This document shows, one piece after another, positions 8,371-15,325 of a stretch of DNA of 17,806 nucleotides (the stretch's first letter is position 1; each line of letters starts with the position of its first letter). The DNA comes from CAYLLE01 sp964384485. Lineage in GTDB: Bacteria; Spirochaetota; Spirochaetia; CAYLLE01. The position numbers and the translations under genes are program-made. The stretch is taken from the NCBI GenBank assembly GCA_964384485.1, contig CAYLLE010000072.1:1-17806 (forward strand). Reading direction: 5' to 3'. A model generated the notes under the pieces. The model made no database searches. It saw nothing but the letters and a program-made list of their open reading frames with translations, and had not been told where the DNA came from.

Positions 8371-9874
8371 TGATGAGCCCTACATTCGAAAAGGGCTTAA
8401 AAACATACTGAATTGGGAGCAAGCCGGTTTCCGTATCACTTCAGAGGCCCATGACGGCAGTGATGCTTTTGAAAAATTAAATGACCGGTCTGTCGATGTT
8501 ATCATCACCGACATCCGAATGCCCAACATTGACGGGATCGGTCTGATTAAGAAAGTTTCAAATATATATCCCGGAATTAAATTTATCGTCTTGAGCGCGT
8601 ATGACGATTTCCGGTATGTAAAAGAGGCGTTCAAACTCGGTGTGACCGATTATGTATTGAAGTCGGAGATGACGGGAGAGCAGTTCCGCAGGATGCTCAC
8701 CGAATTTGAACAGGATTTCAGGATGGACCGGCTTCGCTCTCAAGCTGTCCGGGAAAATATTTTCAGCCGGTATGTTCAAAACGGCGAGAATGTATCAGGG
8801 GAGGATGAACAATTTCTTCGGAAGACCGGTTTCCTCACCGGAAATGTAAAGATTGGAGTTGTGGCTATCAGGATCTGCACGAATCAGAACATCAACTTAC
8901 AGGATATATTATCCCTTTTTTATAAGATTGGTGATGAAGGAGAGCAAAAAAAAAGAACGTGTTTATATTTTAAAGGATGTTTTCTGATTTTTCATAATTT
9001 CGGGCCGGACGCGGAATGGAATACAGGGGATAGGATTTTTACCAGGTTTTTTAAAGACGCGGCGGAGAAGATCAATACGGAGTATCAGAAAGAAATAATC
9101 GGAGGCTGGTGTATGAACGAGTCTGAAGAGCTGATGCTGCGTTCCCCCGTGCAAAGAGCTATAGAGGGTATGGAAAATTGCTTTGATAAAGGACGGGGTA
9201 AGTTGTTCTCTTACAAGCAATTAAGAACAGCTTGTCCGGGCAGATCCGTTCAGATACAGGAACGCCTTACTAAATTAGAGGAGCTTTTAAAGGAACAGAA
9301 AGTTTCACAGGACCGTTTTGATGAATTCGCGGTATCCGGTATAGCTTATTCAGATATCCCTCCGGCGGTAAGACGAAATCTCTTCTCCTCATATCTGGAT
9401 CTTATCGAGGTATATATCAATCAATCTCGATTTCTAGGGTTTGAAAAAATCGGTGAGGAAATCAGGGACTTTCGATCTAAAAGTGAGCAGTTCGGAACAG
9501 CCGCCGATTACGATAAATTCCTGCGGGATCTTTTTCTCCGGCTTGATCAGGGGGTCTGCGGAAAGAGTCTTTTGGTAAAAAAGGCGGTAAGTTTTCTGCA
9601 TAACAACTATTGCAGGCCAATTTCCGTCGATGATATCGCAAGGAAAGCCGGGGTTACCGCCAATCATCTAACCAGAATATTTTCAATGGAAACAGGATAC
9701 TCCCCAACCCAGTATCTCCGGGAGCTTCGTCTAAACCGGGCCGTTTCTCTGCTGCAGAATACTGATATGAAAATCTCTGGTGTTGCCCGATCCGTAGGAT
9801 ATGAAAATGTGGAACATTTCAGCAGGGTGTTTAAGAGAAAGTACGGTATAAGTCCTAAGCGCTATAGTACCTAG
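8348..9874 (+). CDS. Response regulator with AraC-type DNA-binding domain, YesN type
   Basis: 508 residues from ATG 8348, chosen because MYRVMIVDDEP is a standard receiver start and GAAGG precedes it. The open frame extends further upstream, but that part lies inside the kinase gene. It overlaps the kinase by 23 bases, so translation is coupled. The receiver has acidic residues Asp8 and Asp9, phosphorylation site Asp55 (IITDIRMPNIDG) and Lys105. A middle region of about 280 residues has no clear motif, as is usual for YesN proteins. The C-terminal 100 residues are a complete double helix-turn-helix of the AraC family, ending VEHFSRVFKRKYGISPKRY. It most likely activates the transporter operon at 3179-6526. 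The call is sure; the target is inferred from neighbourhood. Confidence 0.93.
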   Translation: MYRVMIVDDEPYIRKGLKNILNWEQAGFRITSEAHDGSDAFEKLNDRSVDVIITDIRMPNIDGIGLIKKVSNIYPGIKFIVLSAYDDFRYVKEAFKLGVTDYVLKSEMTGEQFRRMLTEFEQDFRMDRLRSQAVRENIFSRYVQNGENVSGEDEQFLRKTGFLTGNVKIGVVAIRICTNQNINLQDILSLFYKIGDEGEQKKRTCLYFKGCFLIFHNFGPDAEWNTGDRIFTRFFKDAAEKINTEYQKEIIGGWCMNESEELMLRSPVQRAIEGMENCFDKGRGKLFSYKQLRTACPGRSVQIQERLTKLEELLKEQKVSQDRFDEFAVSGIAYSDIPPAVRRNLFSSYLDLIEVYINQSRFLGFEKIGEEIRDFRSKSEQFGTAADYDKFLRDLFLRLDQGVCGKSLLVKKAVSFLHNNYCRPISVDDIARKAGVTANHLTRIFSMETGYSPTQYLRELRLNRAVSLLQNTDMKISGVARSVGYENVEHFSRVFKRKYGISPKRYST

Positions 9875-9924
9875 GGTATAAAGTCCTTTACATTTCAGAA
9901 ATCTTCTACTGTAGGGGCCGTCTA

Positions 9925-9933
9925 TGTTAGAAT
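9925..9933 (+). promoter_or_regulatory. Extended -10 promoter, apparently leaderless, for the WYL regulator
   Basis: TGTTAGAAT is an extended -10 element: TG, one base, then TAGAAT at 9928-9933. Seven bases separate it from the ATG at 9941, so the mRNA should start at or one base before the start codon. No Shine-Dalgarno sequence lies upstream of the ATG. The only -35 candidate, TTCTAC at 9904-9909, is weak, as is allowed for extended -10 promoters. Confidence 0.55.
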
Positions 9934-9940
9934 AGTTCCT

Positions 9941-10894
9941 ATGAAAATAGACCGGCTGCTCTCTATTGTTATCATTCTGCTGAACCGAGACCTGGTGAGG
10001 GCCAGGGAACTATCTGACCGGTTCGGTGTTTCGATACGTACTATTCAGCGGGATATGGAAAGTCTTCAGGACGCGGGTATTCCCGTGATGACCATTCAGG
10101 GGCCGAACGGCGGATACGGAATCATGGAGAATTGGAGGCTGGACCGGCAGGTTATCTCCATGGATAATCTGTTCTATATTCTGACGTCATTGCAGAGCAT
10201 AGCTGACGCTCTTCCGGATGCCCGGTTAGATGATACATTAGAAAAGGTTAAAACCATTCTTCCCCAAGATCAAGAAAAGGAATTTGCCAGACGGCAGGAA
10301 CGTCTTCATGTGGATTTTAGCCTTCTAGGCGGCAAGACCAGGGAGCGTTCCGTAATAAGCCTTTTAGAGAAAGCCATCGAAGAGAACAGACTCATCAAGT
10401 TTCAGTATACTGATAACCGGCTGCAGTCAACGGAACGGACGGTAGAACCTATGACCCTGGTTTTTAAATGGCGGAGCTGGTATCTATTCGCCTTCTGTAA
10501 ACTGCGGATGGATTTTCGTCTCTTCAGGATCAGCCGGATACGGGATCCTGAAATTCTCGCGAAAGCTTTTATCCGCCGGAAGGCCGATCTGGATTCTTAT
10601 CTGCAGGATATTAACACTAAAGCCGGCATTAAGACTGTTTCACTGCTCCTTAAGTTTGATTCCAGGATTGCTTCGGTTGCTGAGGATGTTTTCGCTGAAG
10701 ATGTTTATGAACGGTTTGATGACGGGACCCTGATCGTGAAGACCGAAATGCCGGAGGACGGCTGGCTCTATGGTTTCCTCTTAAGTTTCGGCAGTTTTCT
10801 GGAAGTGCTGGAACCCGACCGCCTAAGAAAAGTTTTAAAAGAGGAAGGGGACAAAATTTCCGACCTTTATTCGAAGTCTGTCCCTACCAGCTGA
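9941..10894 (+). CDS. WYL-domain transcription regulator (YafY type)
   Basis: 317 residues. An N-terminal winged helix-turn-helix (about 1-60) contains RARELSDRFGVSIRTIQRDMESL, with the recognition helix near 30-45. The WYL domain (about 135-210) has RSWYLFAFCKLRMDFRLFRISRI, including the Trp-Tyr-Leu signature, and the last 90 residues form the WCX part. Proteins of this build bind DNA and respond to a nucleotide or similar ligand in the WYL pocket. It sits after the two-component genes but has its own promoter, and the lack of a ribosome site suggests a leaderless mRNA. The 3' end overlaps the convergent phosphoesterase gene by 11 bases. The target genes are unknown. The family call is sure. 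Confidence 0.9.
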   Translation: MKIDRLLSIVIILLNRDLVRARELSDRFGVSIRTIQRDMESLQDAGIPVMTIQGPNGGYGIMENWRLDRQVISMDNLFYILTSLQSIADALPDARLDDTLEKVKTILPQDQEKEFARRQERLHVDFSLLGGKTRERSVISLLEKAIEENRLIKFQYTDNRLQSTERTVEPMTLVFKWRSWYLFAFCKLRMDFRLFRISRIRDPEILAKAFIRRKADLDSYLQDINTKAGIKTVSLLLKFDSRIASVAEDVFAEDVYERFDDGTLIVKTEMPEDGWLYGFLLSFGSFLEVLEPDRLRKVLKEEGDKISDLYSKSVPTS

Positions 10895-11972
10895 ATGGCC
10901 GGTTTAGATCAATAACCCGTTCAGCCGGTTTATACCAGCCCTGGGGAGCATAATCCGACGTATGCAGATAACACTCAACCGTTACCTTATCCGATCCGGG
11001 GGTAAATGTAAGCCGGCGGCTTATGGGAAGGGTGGTTTTCCCCGCGTGATATTTCGATAATGAAGCCGCGTTTATAAACCAGGCGCCCCACTTCTTTTCG
11101 ATATGGCTCCGTCCTCCAGTGGTATCATCGGGATTTGTATGGGTGTGCCCGCCCAGCCAAATACTAAGCAGACCGGAATTTTCCGCGAGAAATTTATCAA
11201 AATCCCCGGCATTCGGACGTCCCCCGACAAAATAGAGGTATGAGGCGCCTTCCGGTCCCCCGTCGGGAAAATAGCCGTGGTAATGGCCGATCCATGAATC
11301 TTTCTCCTTCCGGAACCCTTCCCACGGTCCTGACGCAACAGTTGTTTCCCGGAGCATATGATGATGCGCCGCGATATTTATGCCGTCTTTGTTTTCATAC
11401 AGCTGCTCCTTCCACCAACGGAAGGTCTCATCGGAAACTGCTCCGGCCGGATATCCTCCCCGTTCTCCCCGGCCCACGGGAGGACCGCTGTCATTCCGGT
11501 CACCCATCAGCAGGAACCGGATGTTACCCGCCTGAAACCAGTAGCGTTCCCAATTACCGTGAATTGGAAAGGAACGGCGGGCCGCATTTACTTCGCTATA
11601 GGGGGTATAGAGTCCTTCCGGATCCAGCCACTTCCGGAACCACCACTGCGTTTCTTCTTCCGGCCCCGACGCGTCGTGGTTTCCCAATAAATCATACACA
11701 TCTTCTCTTTTATGTTTCCGCAAAGCTCTGTATTGGCGGACAACCTCCTGACCTTCATCATCCTCGGGAAAACCTTGATTTCCGGAAAAATCACCCAAGT
11801 TTATGGCCGCGTCCCACTCGAAGGGGGGACCGCCTTCTTCTCCGCCGAATTCCGACTGACGGATGGCTTCGGCAAGACTCTCCCGGCCGCCCCGTTTAAG
11901 GTCGGTTCCGACATGGGAACAGCCGAATACCCAAAGGCGGAACGGTTTCATGTTCGATTCTGCTTTTTTCAT
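10884..11972 (-). CDS. Calcineurin-like metallophosphoesterase with Cys in place of the first metal Asp
   Basis: 362 residues. ATG at 11972 was chosen over Met8 because GAGGGAAG precedes it at good distance. No signal peptide, so cytoplasmic. The family motifs appear in order: GCSH at 17-20 (the family normally has D-x-H here; this protein has Cys18 in the Asp place), NLGDFSGN with Asp61, LLGNHD at 95-100, AAHHH at 201-205 and GGHTHT at 274-279. All other di-metal ligands are present, so the protein probably still binds at least one metal, but the first site is altered. A Gly- and Trp-rich C-terminus (about 300-362) has no motif I recognise. Substrate unknown; members cleave phosphomonoesters or phosphodiesters. 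It is not linked by strand or spacing to the transporter genes. Confidence 0.85.
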   Translation of the reverse strand: MKKAESNMKPFRLWVFGCSHVGTDLKRGGRESLAEAIRQSEFGGEEGGPPFEWDAAINLGDFSGNQGFPEDDEGQEVVRQYRALRKHKREDVYDLLGNHDASGPEEETQWWFRKWLDPEGLYTPYSEVNAARRSFPIHGNWERYWFQAGNIRFLLMGDRNDSGPPVGRGERGGYPAGAVSDETFRWWKEQLYENKDGINIAAHHHMLRETTVASGPWEGFRKEKDSWIGHYHGYFPDGGPEGASYLYFVGGRPNAGDFDKFLAENSGLLSIWLGGHTHTNPDDTTGGRSHIEKKWGAWFINAASLSKYHAGKTTLPISRRLTFTPGSDKVTVECYLHTSDYAPQGWYKPAERVIDLNRPFSW

Positions 11973-12007
11973 TATGCTTCCCTCTGCTTGTATAGTACTG
12001 CAGGTTT

Positions 12008-12036
12008 ATTATACAGATGAACCTTCGACTCTTCCA
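12008..12036 (-). promoter_or_regulatory. Likely promoter of the metallophosphoesterase gene
   Basis: A perfect TATAAT on the minus strand (12013-12008) lies 36 bases before the ATG at 11972. TGGAAG (12036-12031) sits 17 bases further up as a poor -35 box. The leader of about 29 bases includes the GAGGGAAG ribosome site. Confidence 0.4.
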
Positions 12037-12100
12037 GAGGATTCAAAATAAAACCCGTATCACCTATGGTATTTTTCATTGAAATCAAAAAAAAATTCTA

Positions 12101-12129
12101 TTTACGACATACAGGTGTCGTCGTACCAT
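12101..12129 (+). promoter_or_regulatory. Promoter with palindromic operator in its spacer
   Basis: TTTACG (12101-12106) and TACCAT (12124-12129) are separated by 17 bases and lie upstream of the GyrI-like gene. A palindrome, ACGACA (12104-12109) and TGTCGT (12116-12121), fills the spacer. Its core TACAGGTGTC (12110-12119) is one base from the TACANNTGTA box bound by BlaI/MecI/CopY-type repressors. A protein bound here would block polymerase. No such repressor gene is in the window. Confidence 0.5.
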
Positions 12130-12164
12130 TGGTAAACTCCGGAAAACAATAAACGGAGGATTTT

Positions 12165-12614
12165 ATGAAAATCAAAAAGAGAAAACCGAAAAACACACTT
12201 GCCGTGAATGCTTTATGTTCAGTTGAAGAACTGCCGATGGTCCTCGGCGAATCCTACGGACGGATAATGCAGGTCATGAAAGAAAAAAAGACATTTCCTT
12301 CCGGTGCTCCCTTTGTCATCTACAAAAATGATGACATGCAGGCGCTGGACTTGGAAATAGGGTTCCCGGTGATGAAAAGAGTTGAAGGGAACGGTGAAGT
12401 AAAAGCGGGGATCTTACCCGGCGGAGTCTGCGCGGTTGCGCGGCACAAGGGACCGTATAGCACAATCGAAAAAACATATGAAAACCTAACCGCCTTCATT
12501 AAAGAAAAGGGAAAGAATCCATCGGGAATCTGCTACGAAGTCTATCTGAATGATCCCGAAAAAACAAAACCGGAGAAATTAAAAACCGACGTCGTGTTTA
12601 CTCTGGACGCGTGA
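12165..12614 (+). CDS. Stand-alone GyrI-like small-molecule-binding protein
   Basis: 149 residues with ATG after ACGGAGGA, a strong ribosome site. The fold signature is that of the GyrI-like/effector-binding domain (as at the C-terminus of Rob and BmrR): LGESYGRIMQVM, GAPFVIYKN, LDLEIGFPV, LPGGVCAVARHKGPYSTIEKTYENL and CYEVYLNDPEKT. The domain begins about 25 residues in and fills the rest of the protein. There is no DNA-binding domain, so it is not itself a regulator; single-domain relatives bind or hydrolyse lipophilic or toxic small molecules. The palindrome in its promoter suggests induction by such a compound through a separate repressor. The gene stands alone and ends in a hairpin. The family call is sure; the ligand is unknown. 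Confidence 0.82.
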   Translation: MKIKKRKPKNTLAVNALCSVEELPMVLGESYGRIMQVMKEKKTFPSGAPFVIYKNDDMQALDLEIGFPVMKRVEGNGEVKAGILPGGVCAVARHKGPYSTIEKTYENLTAFIKEKGKNPSGICYEVYLNDPEKTKPEKLKTDVVFTLDA

Positions 12615-12647
12615 GGTGCGTTCCTCGCGTTGCTGCGGTACGCACCT
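12614..12647 (+). terminator. Stem-loop after the GyrI-like gene
   Basis: AGGTGCGT (12614-12621) pairs perfectly with ACGCACCT (12640-12647) around an 18-base loop, overlapping the gene's stop codon. There is only TTTG after it, so termination may be weak. The following stretch to 12690 (with GAGCAATGAGCGGAGCGAATGA-like near-repeats) looks like non-coding, repeat-like DNA. Confidence 0.4.
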
Positions 12648-12696
12648 TTGGCGAGCAATGAGCGGAGCGAATGACCAGCCTCTGGATGAGTAAAAA

Positions 12697-13209
12697 ATGA
12701 GGGGCGGCTGCCGTTGGCGGGCGGTTGTTGAGCTGGTCCGTGAAGGAAAGAATCCGGAAGAAAGAATAGATCAATCGGTCAAAAAGACTCTCTATTACAA
12801 ATTCCGACTTGGTCTTTTCGAGAATAGATATACTGCTCAGCCGGCTGCCGATTCCGGACCTGTGCTCCCCCTGGCTGCTCCTGAACGCATTTTTGTGACC
12901 GGAACCAACGCGGATAATCAGACCATCCTGGGGGACTGGGCCATGAAACAGTCTGACGAAAATGTTGTAACCGTCCTGCGGGGAATTCGGGAAGCAGCTC
13001 CTGCCGGATCACAAATTGATTATCTGGATATCGGAAGCGGCTTTTAGATCCCGGCAATTATTGAAGCCTGGGAACCGGGAATGAACGGGCGGGGTTCGAA
13101 CCTATCCCGGGATGCTGGGCAACGTGTTCCTCCGCAAATAGGGCGGCACTGCTATGAGAATGGCGAACGCGTACAAAAACACTCTCATAGAACAGAATAT
13201 ATTTTATGA
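12697..13209 (+). pseudogene. Remnant of a family 3 glycoside hydrolase
   Basis: The frame opens at 12697 with VVELVREGKNPEERIDQSV and YYKFRLGLFENRYT, the linker after the TIM barrel of GH3 beta-glucosidases. Then come IFVTGTNADNQTILGDW and VTVLRGIREA from the second domain. A TAG stands at 13045-13047, and in the same frame AIIEAWEPGMNG follows, the conserved alpha/beta-sandwich motif. In intact enzymes over 60 residues separate these last blocks, so there is an internal deletion as well as a stop. The whole catalytic barrel (about 300 residues) is missing. There is no ribosome site. An intact form would release glucose or xylose from glycosides, which would fit the sugar transporter, but this copy cannot. 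The family call is sure. Confidence 0.8.
13152..13190. repeat. Inverted repeat inside the GH3 remnant
   Basis: CTATGAGA (13152-13159) and TCTCATAG (13183-13190) are perfect 8-base inverted arms 23 bases apart. They lie near the junction of the GH3 and URO-D remnants. They may be a mobile-element scar or chance; there is no transposase nearby. Confidence 0.3.
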
Positions 13210-13647
13210 TCAGGATTCGGTGGTAAGTGTTGTGCCGCCGAGTTCCGGCAGGAAAATGGGGAATACCTCCCTGGTAAGCTCCATTATTTTTCTGTGTTCC
13301 CGCGCCGATTTAAATTCGGTGTAGGTCATCACCATGTCCTTAACCCAGTCCGGATCAAGGGCCATACCGAAGAGCAGGTTTTCGTGTCCTGTTAGCCGGT
13401 GCATCAGCTCGAAAGGACCGAACGCGTCATTAGAAAAGTTCAGACCCCGGCCCATGGAAGTTTCCCGTTTCTGACGGTATTCATCAAAGGGGATCCGTGA
13501 CTCGTCCAGAACAGACAGTGCCGGTTTCGCGAACTCATCCCATGTTTCCCGGTCTTTCACCTTAAAATCTATGTGTTCGGGAGTACTGGCGTGATGTTTA
13601 TGGGTACGGAGGGTGAATGAGGAATCCTTGCTTGGATCAGAGCCGGC
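13210..13647 (-). pseudogene. Remnant of a uroporphyrinogen-decarboxylase-family (URO-D) protein
   Basis: The frame is open from 13647 (after a TAA) to the TGA at 13210-13212, for 145 codons. HASTPEHIDFKVKDRETWDE, then FGPFELMHRLTGHENLLFGM and DPDWVKDMVMTYTEF match the middle of URO-D-like proteins of the MtaA/corrinoid-methyltransferase side of the family. After the TEF block the sequence changes to KSAREHRKIMELTREVF, which I cannot place, so a junction near 13315 is likely. The N-terminal third and the C-terminal half, with the catalytic pocket, are missing. There is no start with a ribosome site; a GTG at 13558-13560 is the only candidate. It faces the GH3 remnant tail to tail. A full-length protein would transfer methyl groups or decarboxylate a tetrapyrrole; this piece should do neither. 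Confidence 0.7.
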
Positions 13648-15325
13648 TTATATCCTTGCATGCAAAGATCCCAAGTACCTTCCTCTCTATACCTGGTTCA
13701 TTAAAACGGCGGAAGAAGACGCCCTGGACCACGAAATGCTTCAAGGGGAAGGGCTCACGGGTTTGATTGACCGGTATAAGATGCCTTGAATCAAAAGAGC
13801 TGGCTGAGTACATCGGCGAGCATGACGCGTATGAAAGCTTCCGCTCCATTATCGAAGAAGAATTTTTGGAAGGGGGCTATATACCGAAGAGAGTTTCAAG
13901 GAATATTTTGACGCGGATTTTGAAATGATTTTCCGGAATTTGGCGCCGGATGACTACATATTGTTGGAAATTGATGGAAAACACATTGCCATGACCGGGA
14001 GAGCTCCCCTTCCCGGGGAGGAATTTGAACTTATCCTTTATAAAAGAGGCGCAATTATCGATAAAAGAGTAACCTCCGGATCCGATTACTTGGTTTACCC
14101 CTCAAGCGGTGCAAGGACGGAAAAAGTGATAAAGGCGGAAGAAACGGGCACGCGAATCATTACCTATGATGAACTGTTCAGTCTTCCGGCTTACCATAAC
14201 ATGGTGGAAAAAAAGCAGAATGAATTCTATAAGGCTGTCCGGGAATCAACCGAAAAAGACAAGCAAATCATTCTCCAGCTTTTAGCCGGTGATTACGCGG
14301 ATCAGTCCACGGAAAAACTGCGATACATCCTGGACAATCATCCTCCTGAAAAAAAAGAGGGGACACCCTGTGCTTTTGCCGCGGTCCGGAACAAAGCCGG
14401 ATCTTCCGTCGTGCAGAATACAATAAGGAACCTTGAACTGCTTTCGGAATACGGTTTTAATTTTGCCGGTACCGCCGGCTTGACCGCGACGCCGCTCCAC
14501 GCGGCTTGTGATGAATACGACTACAGTCTTGAACTCGTCGAAACTCTCCTCCGGATAGGTCTTAATCCCGATAATTCCGATGACCGGAATCGAACACCAT
14601 TGAGTATTGCTGCCGGCACCCGGGACAGAGATTTTTATAAAGTAAAAGATAGTTTTAATAAAAATATTGATTTTATCGTTGACTGGAACGAACCGGGTGT
14701 GGAAAAGTATAGATATTGCAGGTACGACAGCGATAGAAACCGAATTAAAGATCATTCTTACCAGAAAGCATTTGACCTTGTTAAGCTAATCGTAGAATCA
14801 GGTAAAGCTGAACTGGACTTTGAGAAGCAGGAGACTTCGGGATTGCAGTCTCCGCTGATGCAGGCTGCCTGGACGGGGAACTGGCAGATCATTGACTATC
14901 TTCTGGATGTGGCGAAACCGAACACATTGTCCGGTCATACCACCGGACGTAATGATCCTTTCCCCTGCTGGATGGTTCGGTGCAACCCGGAAGAGTTTAA
15001 CCTCCGGGTTTTTAAGAAGGCTTTCGAAAAAGGAGTGCATCCTGAGCAGTGTGATAATTACGGACGGAATATTCTGTTTTATCTGATCTGGCGCGGCAGA
15101 AATTGTAATCCTGAAGCTATCGCGTACCTGATCGGCCGGGGCGGGAATCCGTTCAGGGAAGATGTAAACGATGAATCCTGTGCCCGGGAATTGGCAACTT
15201 GGGACAAGGCGCGGCGTGATCAATTGTCATTAAGACCGATCACGGAAAGAATACGATCAGGAAGGTATTTGAATGAAAGAGGACGAGGTAATGGAAAACA
15301 ATGTATTCCGGTGTATCGGACATGA
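13613..15325 (+). pseudogene. BRCT plus ankyrin-repeat protein gene with two frameshifts
   Basis: The largest intact piece runs 466 codons from an internal Met at 13925. Upstream, the same protein continues in two other frames. The first is 13613 to a TGA at 13787-13789 (ILACKDPKYLPLYTWF). The second is ESKELAEYIGEHDAYESF to about 13878. LYTEESFKEYFDADFEM then leads into the main frame. One extra T near 13786 and one missing base near 13877 would restore a single frame of about 570 codons from GTG 13613. In the main frame a BRCT-like domain (about 15-87: GKHIAMTG, SDYLVYP, TEKVIKAEETGTRIITYDEL) precedes ankyrin repeats (TPLHAA 189-194, TPLSIAAG 224-231, SPLMQAAW and NILFYLIWRG later). BRCT and ankyrin modules both bind proteins; no enzyme domain is seen. 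The stop lies 53 bases inside the aminotransferase gene. It may be a real pseudogene, or the indels may be sequencing errors. Confidence 0.7.

Noticed and set aside
11240..11899. Long plus-strand frame of 219 codons opposite the metallophosphoesterase
   Set aside because: It is exactly antisense to a gene with clear catalytic motifs, has no ribosome site, and its protein is Pro/Arg-rich without motifs.
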